Origin: Betaproteobacteria bacterium
GTDB lineage: Bacteria > Pseudomonadota > Gammaproteobacteria > Burkholderiales > SG8-41
Direction: 5' to 3'
Assembly (NCBI GenBank): GCA_029863175.1
Contig: JAOTVX010000014.1
Location: 1-64,000 of the forward strand
DNA: 64,000 nucleotides
The notes below the pieces were generated by a model. The model was not told the origin of the DNA and ran no database searches. It saw only the letters and a list, made by a program, of their open reading frames with translations. A program made the position numbers and the translations under genes. The stretch's first letter is position 1. Each line of letters starts with the position of its first letter. Below, piece after piece: positions 1-9,681 of this stretch.

Positions 1-146
1 CTGCTTCTCGACCTTGCCATTCTTGTTGGTGTCCATGGTCTTGACGCTCTCAGGCTTGCTCGGGAGGTCCGCCAGGACAGCATTCACCGATAGCCGGTGA
101 GTGCCATAGCGAGTACTACTGCGGATGTAGATTTAATCAGAGTCAC
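1..146 (-). pseudogene. Frameshifted secreted EF-hand-like protein, cut by window edge
   Basis: A GTG at 146 follows an AAGGAG ribosome site (153-158) and opens a typical signal peptide (VTLIKSTSAVVLAMALTGY). That frame stops at about position 85. The next frame continues without a break into LADLPSKPESVKTMDTNKNG, where DTNKNGKVE resembles an EF-hand calcium loop. One missing or extra base in the signal peptide joins the two parts. It is either a fresh pseudogene or a sequence error. The 3' part lies outside the window, so the full size cannot be judged. Confidence 0.5.
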
Positions 147-169
147 GTGATTCTCCTTAAAACGATTGA

Positions 170-620
170 TTGGAAACCAACGTTGCAGACGCATTCACGA
201 GCGGTCCGACACAGCAGGCCGATACGAGTATGACGGCAACGCCACCCGTTAACAGCGAGCCCGTTTCAGCCTTTCCTTCGATCACTCTGCCGACTTCCTT
301 TCGTCGATTACGCCTACATCTCCCCTTACGAGGTCAGTGCCCCGTACGGATTCAGGCTGAGATGACCGGCTCTTTTTTGTGCCAGGTTGGATGTAGTGTT
401 CAACTTAAGAAAATCAGAGAAAGTGGAAGTGAACCCAAGATTGCCGCAAGAATGAGCGATAAGGACCTAGCACTCATTTTGACCATCGCCTAACCGCGAT
501 CATAGAGATCGGCGTGTCTCTTCATCAGTTTAGTGCGGTCTCTCCCTTTTTGAATCCGCACGAGCGCTGAGGCCGTATATCAAGGTGTAGTCAGAATTTT
601 GAGCAAATCAACTCAACCAA
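170..620. other. Intergenic, no supported gene
   Basis: The only plus-strand reading frame of note (170-493) needs a TTG start, has no ribosome site and resembles no family I know. I treat this stretch as the upstream region of the repeat protein that begins at 633. Confidence 0.4.
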
Positions 621-632
621 ATGGAGATAATC

Positions 633-1013
633 ATGTTGAAGAAGATGACTTATGCCATGCTTGTCAGTGGATTGTTACTCGCCTCATTCGGCGCCTCTGC
701 GAACAGCCCGTACCCGGCCGAATCCGATGTCGTTGACTACGGGATCCGTGTCGCCAAGGCGGATAAGCGCAGCCCCTTCTTCGATCAGTTGGGTCCAACC
801 GATTACGGGATCCGTGTCGCCAAGGCGAATAGCCGCAGCGCGGTCCCCGATCAGTCGGACTCACTCGACTACGGTGTGCGTATCGCCAGCAGCCCGTTCC
901 CGGCCGAGTCTGATGTCGTCGATTACGGGGTGCGTATCGCCAAGGCGGGCAGCAACAGCCCCTACCCCACCGAGTCCGATATCGTTGACTACGGAATCCG
1001 GGTGGCCGTCTAA
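633..1013 (+). CDS. Secreted protein made of five DYG[IV]R[VI]A repeats
   Basis: The start is ATG 633, with GGAGA five bases upstream; an earlier ATG at 621 overlaps that site and is less likely. Residues 1-24 form a signal peptide (MLKKMTYAMLVSGLLLASFG) cut near ASA. The remaining ~100 residues are five copies of a ~20-residue unit, for example SPYPAESDVVDYGIRVAKA. The DYG-[IV]-R-[VI]-A core is invariant, while the linker varies (SPYPAES, SPFFDQL, SAVPDQS, SPFPAES, SPYPTES). Linkers begin with Ser and usually carry Pro-Glu/Asp. No Cys occurs in the mature part. A strong terminator follows, so it is a monocistronic unit. I do not recognise the family; secretion and repetition are what the sequence shows, and function is unknown. 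Confidence 0.85.
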   Translation: MLKKMTYAMLVSGLLLASFGASANSPYPAESDVVDYGIRVAKADKRSPFFDQLGPTDYGIRVAKANSRSAVPDQSDSLDYGVRIASSPFPAESDVVDYGVRIAKAGSNSPYPTESDIVDYGIRVAV

Positions 1014-1053
1014 GACGGGAAGTATCTCACCAGCTGAAGTCGAGTCGTAAGCG

Positions 1054-1082
1054 CAAAAACCCCGCCTCGGCGGGGTTTTTGT
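1054..1082 (+). terminator. Rho-independent terminator after repeat protein
   Basis: The stem ACCCCGCC / GGCGGGGT has a short TC loop and is followed by a T-tract, 40 bases after the stop of the repeat protein. Confidence 0.85.
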
Positions 1083-1455
1083 TTCGTGATGTGCTGCGGA
1101 TGCCCCCTTCGACTATACGGTCGAAATCAACGGTCCCGGGCTTTTTCAACGCCCCGATCATCACTGCTTCGTCAGCGGGGCTCTGGGCGCTGGCAGGGCC
1201 TGCAATGAGAAGCATTGCGCCTACGGGGCGGCGCGTGGGCGTATCGGTGTTTCAGATCCTGAAATTCGCCGACGGCAAATGAAGCGAGAGCTGGACCTTC
1301 GCCGACGAGTTGGGCTTCCTGCTGCAGTTCGGCAGACCCGACTTGTTCCTCCGGTGAAAGCGCGGACGGATTGCTCGTCCTGCTGCGCCGCACGCATTGT
1401 CGTGGGGATGCGCGTATGACTTATATCATTGATCGCGCACCCTCAATCGGAGAAA
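1083..1455. other. Intergenic, no supported gene
   Basis: Short frames occur on both strands, but none has a ribosome site or recognisable similarity. A minus frame ending near 1027 reads through the terminator and is probably chance. Confidence 0.4.
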
Positions 1456-2700
1456 ATGAATGCCTTACATTGTTGCTTCAACAAATCGGCAGACATGTCC
1501 CAAACTGCTAACGCCATCGACAGCCCATTGCCGCGCTGGCGCCTGCGAACGCGCACGCTGCTGCCGATAGTACAAGGCGGCATGGGCGTAGGCGTTTCGG
1601 CGCACGGGCTCGCCGGCACCGTGGCGCGCCACGGTGCGCTCGGCACGATCTCGAGCGTCGATTTGCGCCACCACCACGCCGACCTGCTCGAACGCGCCAA
1701 GGACTGCACCGACAAAGGCGAACTCGACAAACTCAACCTGATCGCGCTCGATCGGGAAATTCGCATGGCGCTCGACATTTCGGGCGACTGTGGCGCGCTC
1801 GCGGTGAACGTGATGAAGGCGGTTTCCGAGTATGCCGCCTACGTGCGCCAAAGCTGCGAAAGCGGTGCGCATGCAATCGTGATGGGCGCCGGCCTGCCCT
1901 TCGATCTGCCTGACCTGGTGAAGGATTTTCCTGATGTCGCGCTACTGCCTATCCTGTCCGACGTGCGTGGCGTCAGCATTGTAGTCAAGAAGTGGTTGCG
2001 CAAGAACCGGCTTCCGGACGCCATCGTGATCGAGCAGCCACGCTACGCCGGCGGCCACGTCGGCGCCACGCGTCCGGAGGAAATCTTTGATTCGCGTTTC
2101 GAGTTCGCGCCAGTGCTGGCGGGCATCTTCGACCTGCTGCGCGAACTGCAGATCGAGCGCGAGCGCATACCACTGATCGTCGCCGGCGGCATCAACAGCC
2201 ATGAAAAACTACGCGAGATGCTCGCGCTCGGCGCGTCCGCCGTGCAAATCGGCACGCCGTTCGCGGTCACCGAGGAGAGCGACGCTCATCCAAACTTCAA
2301 GAAGGTGCTGGCTGACGCCAAACCCGAGGATATCGTTACTTTCATGAGCGTGGCCGGGCTACCGGCGCGCGCGGTACTGACACCTTGGCTGAAAAACTAT
2401 CTGCGGCGTGAGAAAGCATTACAGTCACACGCGAAAGCCGATCCGGTTCGCTGCGTTCCCGGGCTCAACTGCCTGTCGGTTTGCGGGCTGCGTGATGGCA
2501 TCGCGAGCATGGGGCAGTTCTGCATCGATACGCGGCTCGCGTTTGCGCTCAAGGGGGACGTGAAAAAAGGACTGTTCTTCAGGGGCAGTGAAAGCTTGCC
2601 ATTCGGCAAGGTGATCCCTTCCGTTGCCGAACTCATCGAATACCTGCTGACCGGTCGCATGCCGGACCTCGGCCCGGCCAGGGCTGCGGGTTGCGCGTAA
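1456..2700 (+). CDS. Nitronate monooxygenase (2-nitropropane dioxygenase family)
   Basis: This is an FMN-dependent TIM-barrel protein of 414 residues, expected to oxidise alkyl nitronates in the cytosol. Near residue 41 is PIVQGGMGVGVSAHGLAG, the family's N-terminal FMN-phosphate strand. GGHVGATRPEE in the middle carries the conserved His region, and VAGGINSHEKLREMLALGA followed by QIGTPF forms the second FMN-binding segment. The C-terminal part with PGLNCLSVCGLRDG is typical of the longer subgroup. ATG 1456 has GGAG only three bases upstream. ATG 1495 (MSQTAN) is the main alternative, and the sequence only becomes family-like after about residue 27, so the true start could be there. It stands alone. 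Confidence 0.85.
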   Translation: MNALHCCFNKSADMSQTANAIDSPLPRWRLRTRTLLPIVQGGMGVGVSAHGLAGTVARHGALGTISSVDLRHHHADLLERAKDCTDKGELDKLNLIALDREIRMALDISGDCGALAVNVMKAVSEYAAYVRQSCESGAHAIVMGAGLPFDLPDLVKDFPDVALLPILSDVRGVSIVVKKWLRKNRLPDAIVIEQPRYAGGHVGATRPEEIFDSRFEFAPVLAGIFDLLRELQIERERIPLIVAGGINSHEKLREMLALGASAVQIGTPFAVTEESDAHPNFKKVLADAKPEDIVTFMSVAGLPARAVLTPWLKNYLRREKALQSHAKADPVRCVPGLNCLSVCGLRDGIASMGQFCIDTRLAFALKGDVKKGLFFRGSESLPFGKVIPSVAELIEYLLTGRMPDLGPARAAGCA

Positions 2701-2798
2701 GGAACGGGTTTAAAAGACCGGCCACCAAGAATTGTTCGTGACCCGTCACTCATCACGCCTTATCAGGCGTGTTTGAATGGAGCCTGTCCCCTAAAGGC

Positions 2799-3074
2799 TC
2801 AGCGCCTCCCGTGATAGGCCGGACGGCGGCTCGCCGGGGCAACGGCGACATGCTCGTCCTTGTGCCTGAAAGTAATGCGCCCCTTCGCGAGGTCGTAGGG
2901 CGTCAGCTCGATGCTGACTTTGTCTCCCGCAAGTATGCGGATCCGGTGTTTACGCATTCTGCCGGACATATAGGCGGTCACAGTGTGACCGTTGGTCAGC
3001 CCGACGCGAAAGCGCATGTCGGGCAACACCTCGTTGACGACGCCCTCCATTTCGATCAGTTCTTCCTTGGCCAA
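2799..3074 (-). CDS. infA: Translation initiation factor IF-1 (extra copy with C-terminal tail)
   Basis: IF-1 is an S1/OB-fold protein that binds the ribosomal A site during initiation. [19 protein letters not shown], then [20 protein letters not shown] and [19 protein letters not shown], match IF-1 end to end. It has 91 residues against the usual 72. The extra ~18 residues ([17 protein letters not shown]) are basic and may bind RNA. The start codon is TTG (3072-3074) preceded by a GGGGGAGA ribosome site; this is the only position that keeps the MAKE N-terminus. It lies just downstream of a cold-shock gene on the same strand, an arrangement seen in betaproteobacteria that carry a second infA. 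Confidence 0.92.
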   Translation of the reverse strand: MAKEELIEMEGVVNEVLPDMRFRVGLTNGHTVTAYMSGRMRKHRIRILAGDKVSIELTPYDLAKGRITFRHKDEHVAVAPASRRPAYHGRR

Positions 3075-3139
3075 ATCCGTCTCCCCCTCTGTGTTTAAAG
3101 CCGGAATCGGGACGGCGTCGGCCGCCCCGACACGGGATC

Positions 3140-3346
3140 TCAGAGGGCTTTGAGGTTTGCCGCCGAGGTCTTGCCGTTCTGACCCCGCTCCAGGTCGAAC
3201 GAGACTTTCTGGTTCTCACTCAGCGTGCCGAGACCGGAGCGCTCCACCGCGGAAATGTGGACGAACACGTCCTTCGATGCGTCGTCGGGTTGAATGAAGC
3301 CAAAGCCCTTAATGCTGTTGAAGAATTTAACGGTGCCGTTAGACAT
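3140..3346 (-). CDS. Cold-shock domain protein (CspA family)
   Basis: A 68-residue single OB-fold RNA chaperone. Both RNA-binding motifs are intact: KGFGFI (RNP1, residues 14-19) and VFVHIS (RNP2, about residue 27). ATG 3346 follows GGAGG with good spacing. The ~230 bases upstream hold no gene and would act as the long leader typical of csp mRNAs. infA follows 65 bases downstream on the same strand, so the two may be co-transcribed as translation-maintenance genes at low temperature. Confidence 0.95.
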   Translation of the reverse strand: MSNGTVKFFNSIKGFGFIQPDDASKDVFVHISAVERSGLGTLSENQKVSFDLERGQNGKTSAANLKAL

Positions 3347-3577
3347 AATGCCTCCAGATGTGGCGTGGCCGCGCGCAACAGTGCGCGAAGCATCAAATTA
3401 CCTGTGGGAGAAAATCGGAAGTGCCGGCCCGAGAGTGACCGCGGACCGACCCAGAGACGAATTCGACATCCGTATTATGCGCCGAAAGCAACCGCCGGTA
3501 TAGAACGAATAAACGGGTCAGGCTCAAATTATGCTAAATCGAGCCCGGCCCTTCTTACCCAATCTGTCTCCTAAGTT

Positions 3578-3934
3578 CTAGGTCTCGGCCCTGACAACGG
3601 CTTCAATCCCCGTGACACATGGGCCAGATACACCCCAAACCGCTTTTTCTTGCCCGGGCATTTTATCCCAGCCCCCTTTTTCAATGAGCTCGGATCTATT
3701 GTAGTTATCGGTTCCCTGAAATGTTTTGAGTTGCGCCACATGGTTCGGGCTGTTCATAAACTGGGCGACACAGATCGCCGCGTGGCTTGCCAGGACCGCT
3801 TCTTCGCTCATCTTCTCGGTCGTGCTGGAGGTTGACCAACCACCCCAATTAAAGCCGATGATCATTGCGAGGCCCGCCCCACCAACAATCCCCCAAAATC
3901 CATACGTTAACTTCCCTTCTGTTTCTGGTTTCAT
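3578..3934 (-). CDS. Small membrane-anchored protein of unknown function
   Basis: 118 residues; ATG 3934 with a GAGAGG ribosome site. A single membrane segment lies at about residues 12-30 (YGFWGIVGGAGLAMIIGFNW), followed by a short Thr/Ser-rich link and a soluble domain with two Cys (SHAAICVAQF and SGPCVTGIE). The order membrane anchor, helix with Cys, QLKTF, WDKMPG, then C-terminal Cys is one I associate with conserved uncharacterised proteins of Alpha- and Betaproteobacteria. The soluble part is probably periplasmic. No function is proposed. Confidence 0.7.
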   Translation of the reverse strand: MKPETEGKLTYGFWGIVGGAGLAMIIGFNWGGWSTSSTTEKMSEEAVLASHAAICVAQFMNSPNHVAQLKTFQGTDNYNRSELIEKGGWDKMPGQEKAVWGVSGPCVTGIEAVVRAET

Positions 3935-4221
3935 TGATCATACCTCTCAAAATGTGCGTGTCTCGGTAAGCCCCCTGCATTGCTTTCTGTTTCAACAATC
4001 CACGCTTTGCGTGCAGCGGCTCCCACGTTATCCGGCGCGGAAAATGGGACTTGGGCTAACCTGACATGAGGATCCGCGCTCCTCGAGGCGGGGTCTGTGC
4101 GTTACCGAACATAGCGGGGCGAAAAACTGGGCTGCCCCGGACTGACATCGGAAGCGAAAGCGCCTGGAGTGCTTAGGAAACAGGCCACTACCCCTGTCGT
4201 CCGCGGAGAGGATCGTTTTTC
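3935..4221. other. Intergenic, nothing recognised
   Basis: No reading frame with a ribosome site or family similarity was seen. It borders the repeat element that starts at 4222. Confidence 0.35.
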
Positions 4222-4282
4222 TTGGGGGACAGGCCCCTACGAATCCGTTGGAGCGGAGCCCTCCTTAGCGGTCTGTTCCCCA
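4222..4282. repeat. Dispersed palindromic element, copy 1
   Basis: GGGGGACAGG at the left and GGTCTGTTCCCC at the right form an imperfect inverted repeat around CCGTTGGAGCGGAGCCCTCC. The same core in reverse complement, with arms, occurs at 8790-8849. The two copies agree at nearly every base over ~45 bp, so this is one dispersed element. Confidence 0.7.
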
Positions 4283-4285
4283 CGG

Positions 4286-4466
4286 GTTACTTTCGTGATC
4301 TCGCTCACCACATACGGCATGATGCCGCCGTGGCGCACGTAATCAACTTCAACCGGCGTATCGAGGCGCAGCGTCACGGGATTGTTGTCGGTGCGCCCGT
4401 TTGCGCGACGAACGATGAGCGGAACGCCTTCCGAGGCGTAGCGCATGGCCGCGTCGTGGTAAGTGG
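4286..4466 (-). pseudogene. Aconitase A relic with the middle deleted
   Basis: Read on the minus strand, the frame gives YHDAAMRYASEGVPLIV, typical of the start of the aconitase swivel domain. It is joined directly to LRLDTPVEVDYVRHGGIMPY, typical of the aconitase C-terminus. In intact AcnA about a hundred residues, including the active-site GSGSSRDWAAKG segment, lie between these parts. The frame then runs into the palindrome at 4222-4282, which supplies its stop. This is a dead fragment: 5' end lost, middle deleted, 3' tail replaced by a repeat. Confidence 0.7.
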
Positions 4467-4529
4467 GGTCAGTGTATCTTTTCCGCTCCCCGTCAGCACA
4501 CCAGCCGCAACCAAGTTACACTGATCCCC
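4465..4529. repeat. REP-like palindrome, GGGGTCAGTGTA family
   Basis: Left arm GGGGTCAGTGTATCTT and right arm AAGTTACACTGATCCCC form a long imperfect hairpin. The same arms recur at 22161-22230, 39178-39247 and 59785-59853, and a half copy lies beside a REP-associated transposase relic at 27019. Confidence 0.7.
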
Positions 4530-4614
4530 TTTTCCGCCGAATCACCACTCACGAATCACGGCTCACTGCGCTTGCCAGCAAATGGGGCCTGTCTCCATTT
4601 GTTGTTCATTGCCA

Positions 4615-5199
4615 ATGAAGAGCATCTCGAAAGAAGATATAGCCAACCTGCCCATCCGCCGCTACGAGGGCAAGGTGTCCCTGGTGACAACGCTGCACGA
4701 CTTGCAGGAAGCGCGGGAGGACATCAGGGAGGAACGCGTCGTCGGCCTCGATACGGAGACACGGCCCTCGTTCAGGAAGGGCGAGAACCATCTGCCCTGC
4801 CTGGTCCAGGCAGCTACGGCCCGCGCGGTGTACCTGTTTCAGTTGAGCCGCCTGGATGTTTTCCCCGCCCTCGTGGAACTGCTGGCGAAGCCAGACCTCG
4901 CCAAGGCCGGCGTCGCGCTGGCGCACGATCTGCGCCAGCTCAAGCTGGTATTTCCATTCACGGTGGAAAATGTGGTCGATCTGGGGGTTGTCGCGCGCCG
5001 ACGCGGCCTGGGCCAGACCGGCGTGCGCAATCTCGCCGGAATGTTCCTCGGGTTCCGGATTCCCAAAGGCAACCGCACCTCGAACTGGGCCGCGCCGCGC
5101 CTCTCCCCGGCGCAGATCACCTACGCCGCCACGGACGCCTGGGCTTGCCGCGAATTGTTCCTGCGTTTCGAGAGCCTGGGACTGCTGCCGGCCCAGTGA
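4615..5199 (+). CDS. RNase D-like DEDDy 3'-5' exonuclease
   Basis: 194 residues, covering the catalytic domain only (full RNase D has ~370 with HRDC domains). The four acidic residues are visible: VVGLDTETRP (ExoI, D and E), VALAHDLRQL (ExoII) and TYAATDAWACREL (ExoIII, Y-x3-D). It should trim RNA or DNA 3' ends in the cytosol. An upstream in-frame ATG at 4582 lies inside an ATGGGGCCTGTCTCC repeat copy, so ATG 4615 (MKSISKED) is preferred, although its ribosome site is weak. It stands alone between repeat-rich spacers. Confidence 0.85.
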   Translation: MKSISKEDIANLPIRRYEGKVSLVTTLHDLQEAREDIREERVVGLDTETRPSFRKGENHLPCLVQAATARAVYLFQLSRLDVFPALVELLAKPDLAKAGVALAHDLRQLKLVFPFTVENVVDLGVVARRRGLGQTGVRNLAGMFLGFRIPKGNRTSNWAAPRLSPAQITYAATDAWACRELFLRFESLGLLPAQ

Positions 5200-5512
5200 A
5201 GCAAGTGATGCGTGACGAGTGATGAGTGACGGAATCTAGTAACTAGTCACCAACCTTTATCACCCGTCACCGGGGTTATTGCCTTCTGCCTCGATGTTTA
5301 GGTGGGAAACGAGAAGCCTCACCGCCAAGGACGCCAAGCACGCAGAGGAAAAGGAAAGCTTCACGGCAAAGGACGCGGAGGACGCCAAGGGAATATCTGG
5401 ATACCGATCCAGAAATTCGGGCGCAAAGAACCCATCACTCATCACCAATACACATCACCAGTATCTCCATCACCAGTTCCCATCACCAGTTCTGGTGCAC
5501 AGCCTTCATCCC
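5200..5512. repeat. Repeat-rich spacer (GTGACGA and GCCAAGGACGCC units)
   Basis: It starts with GTGATGCGTGACGAGTGATG-type heptamers. It continues with related units (CCGCCAAGGACGCCAAGCAC, GCAAAGGACGCGGAGGACGC), then CATCACCAGT-type units and CACCAGTTCCCATCACCAG. No gene is supported; the frames here merely translate the repeats. Confidence 0.6.
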
Positions 5513-7336
<1,824 letters not shown>

Positions 7337-7513
7337 GCCCGAAGGAGGAATGGTTTAAACCCGGTGACGACTGTCGGCTGACGACTGACGGGAACTGCCC
7401 TGAGGCGCGTAGGCGAAAGGATAAGTCATTAAGGCAAAAGGCAGATAAGCACACCGGGGATAGTGGCGGTCCCCTAATGTCTTATGCCTAGGTCCGCTGC
7501 CGCGTGCCGTAAT

Positions 7514-7527
7514 ATGACTTAGATCAA
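7514..7527. promoter_or_regulatory. Possible FNR/ANR-type box
   Basis: ATGACTTAGATCAA matches the TTGAT-N4-ATCAA consensus at eight of ten positions, 60 bases before the desaturase start. Oxygen-dependent control of an oxygen-consuming desaturase would make sense, but this rests on the match alone. Confidence 0.3.
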
Positions 7528-7589
7528 AACACATGGCGCTATCTGAAGGTATATTAAAAACAAACATGTAAACGGGCAAAGAATTGCAA

Positions 7590-8774
7590 ATGGAATCCGT
7601 ACTGTTTTCCGGCCTGTTTGATCTGCCGTGGTGGGGGTTGGTGGTGGTCGCGCTGGTGCTGACCCACATTACCATTGTCGCGGTTACGATTTTCCTGCAC
7701 CGTCATCAAGCGCATCGCGCGCTCGATTTGCACCCAGCAGTCAGTCATTTCTTCCGGCTATGGCTCTGGGCTACCACCGGCATGCTCACGAAAGAATGGG
7801 CGGCAGTGCACCGCAAGCACCACGCCAAATGCGACACTCCGCAGGACCCGCACAGCCCGCAGATTCTAGGGATCAACCGCGTGCTGTGGGGCGGCGTGTT
7901 CCTGTACGTCAAGGAAGCAAACAGGCCGGATACTATCGAGCGCTACGGCCGCGGCACCCCGGATGACTGGCTCGAGCGCAACCTTTATTCGAAGTTCAAG
8001 ATACTCGGGCTGGTCCTGATGGGCGTCATCGAGATTATCCTCTTCGGCATTGTTCCGGGCCTGCTGATTCTTGGGACACAAATCGTATGGATCCCGTTCT
8101 GGGCGGCGGGCGTGATCAACGGTATCGGCCATTACTGGGGTTATCGCCATTGGTCCACTCCGGACGCGAGCACCAACATCGTGCCATTGGGCATTCTGAT
8201 CGGTGGCGAGGAGTTGCACAACAACCACCACGCCTACCCTACCTCGGCCAAGCTCTCGAACAAGTGGTACGAGTTCGATATCGGCTGGTTGTATATCCGC
8301 ATTCTCGAAGCACTCAGGCTTGCCAAGGTCAAACATGTCGCGCCGACTCCGCATTTCGCTGTGCCCAAGCCGGCCGTGGATCCGGATACCTTGCAGGCGA
8401 TCATCAGCTGCCGCTACGATGTGCTGGCGAAGTACGCCCAGTCACTGAAGCGGATCTATTCCGAGGAACTTAGGAAGCTGCGCCGGCGCTCGCCGCCGGA
8501 GGCGCGCGCGCTGAAAACGGTTGAGCCCTGGCTCGATCGTGACGAAAGAATGCTGCATGACCTCGAGCGCGCACGGCTCGCCGAAGTGCTGCCGAAATCG
8601 CACGCGCTGCAGACCATGTATTCGATGCGCCGCGAGCTAGCCGCCGTATGGGGCCGCTCCACCGCCTCGCGCGAGGAACTCGTCAAGCAACTGCAGGACT
8701 GGTGTCGCCGCGCGGAGACAAGTGGGATTGGGCCGCTGGTCGAGTTTTCCCAGCGCTTGCGGTCTTACGCTTGA
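7590..8774 (+). CDS. Membrane fatty-acid (acyl-CoA) desaturase
   Basis: 394 residues. It inserts a cis double bond into acyl chains at the inner membrane with a di-iron centre. The three His boxes are HRHQAHR (about 38), HRKHH (about 72) and HNNHH (about 211). Hydrophobic spans lie at about 8-35, 140-175 and 185-200. The start is ATG 7590 (MESVLFSG); an upstream TTG is less likely. The last ~110 residues after the final His box are a charged helical tail (YAQSLKRIYSEELRKLRRR, then RMLHDLERARLAEVLPKS). It is common in the proteobacterial long form and absent from short desaturases. It stands alone, flanked by a palindromic repeat. Confidence 0.9.
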   Translation: MESVLFSGLFDLPWWGLVVVALVLTHITIVAVTIFLHRHQAHRALDLHPAVSHFFRLWLWATTGMLTKEWAAVHRKHHAKCDTPQDPHSPQILGINRVLWGGVFLYVKEANRPDTIERYGRGTPDDWLERNLYSKFKILGLVLMGVIEIILFGIVPGLLILGTQIVWIPFWAAGVINGIGHYWGYRHWSTPDASTNIVPLGILIGGEELHNNHHAYPTSAKLSNKWYEFDIGWLYIRILEALRLAKVKHVAPTPHFAVPKPAVDPDTLQAIISCRYDVLAKYAQSLKRIYSEELRKLRRRSPPEARALKTVEPWLDRDERMLHDLERARLAEVLPKSHALQTMYSMRRELAAVWGRSTASREELVKQLQDWCRRAETSGIGPLVEFSQRLRSYA

Positions 8775-8789
8775 ACTGGCGGGATTTCC

Positions 8790-8849
8790 TAGGGGACTGA
8801 CCACTAAGGAGGGCTCCGTTCCAACGTATTCTTAGTGGTCTGTCCCCTA
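8790..8849. repeat. Dispersed palindromic element, copy 2
   Basis: TAGGGGACTGACCACTAAG and CTTAGTGGTCTGTCCCCTA are 19-base arms with one mismatch, around GAGGGCTCCGTTCCAACGTATT. It is the reverse-oriented partner of 4222-4282. It lies just after the desaturase stop and could act as a transcript end or mRNA-stabilising hairpin. Confidence 0.8.
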
Positions 8850-8972
8850 AAAGGGTTCTGACTTGTGACTTTGAGTATCGTGGCGTCTTTTTCCCGGTAT
8901 TACTTCCTCCTATTGCCCTGTGGGTTCTCTGCTAGAATCGCCGCGTCGAAACGCAGATAAGGTAGCGATCTC

Positions 8973-9641
8973 ATGCCTACGGCCATCAAGACACGATTCA
9001 TCGCCGCGACGGCGATCGGCGCCCTGACGCTCTCGGGTTGCGCCGGAATGACTCAGACGGAAAGTGACACCGCGAAGGGTGCCGGGATCGGCGCGGCGGC
9101 CGGCGCGGTGATCGGTGGCATCTCGGGCGGCGGACGCAGAGCTGCGAAGGGTGCCGCGATCGGCGCGGCCGTCGGCGCAGCCGGCGGCTACATCTGGTCC
9201 AAAAACATGCAGGAACAGAAGCGCGCGATGGAAGACGCGACCAAAGGCACCGGCGTCGAGGTGTCCAAGACGCCGGATAACCAGCTCAAGCTCGAAATCC
9301 CGAGTGACATCTCCTTCGACGTCGGTAAGGCCGCCATCAAGCCCCGGATGCGCCCGGTGCTCGACAATTTTGCCCAGAACCTGAACAGGTATCCGGACTC
9401 CAACGTGCGCATCATCGGGCACACGGACAGCACCGGGAGCGACGCGATCAACAACCCCCTGTCGGTGAACCGTGCGGCAAGCACGCGCGACTATCTAGTC
9501 GCGCGGAGTGTCGCGATGAATCGCATTGCGATTGACGGGCGCGGCGCGCGCGAGCCGGTCGCGGACAACAACACCGTGCAGGGACGCGCGATGAACCGGC
9601 GGGTCGAGATCTACGTCGCGGAGGCGGCGCCGGCGCGATAG
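8973..9641 (+). CDS. OmpA-family peptidoglycan-associated lipoprotein (YfiB/Pal-like)
   Basis: 222 residues. The N-terminal signal has a lipobox (LSGC, Cys near residue 22), so it is an outer-membrane lipoprotein. Residues ~35-75 form a glycine zipper (GAGIGAAAGAVIGGISGGG, then GAAIGAAVGAAGGYIW). The C-terminal ~110 residues are an OmpA-like peptidoglycan-binding domain with ISFDVGKAAIKP, IIGHTDSTGSD, NPLSVNRAAS and NRRVEIYV. ATG 8973 follows AAGGTAG. It should tether the outer membrane to the cell wall. Monocistronic. Confidence 0.92.
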   Translation: MPTAIKTRFIAATAIGALTLSGCAGMTQTESDTAKGAGIGAAAGAVIGGISGGGRRAAKGAAIGAAVGAAGGYIWSKNMQEQKRAMEDATKGTGVEVSKTPDNQLKLEIPSDISFDVGKAAIKPRMRPVLDNFAQNLNRYPDSNVRIIGHTDSTGSDAINNPLSVNRAASTRDYLVARSVAMNRIAIDGRGAREPVADNNTVQGRAMNRRVEIYVAEAAPAR

Positions 9642-9681
9642 CGGCCGCTCGTTCCCCACGCCGGAAGATCTCCGCGCTCAA

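Noticed and set aside
170..493. 107-codon plus-strand frame as a gene
   Set aside because: TTG start, no ribosome site, no recognisable motif; amino-acid content looks random.
652..1050. 132-codon frame overlapping the repeat protein
   Set aside because: It is the repeat DNA read in another frame, which also gives an apparent repeat (TTGSVSPRR). The signal-peptide frame is the real one.
1027..1215. Minus-strand 62-codon frame with an ASAQ-like signal
   Set aside because: It reads through the terminator into NKNPAEAGF, a common artefact of CCCCGCC hairpins; no ribosome site.
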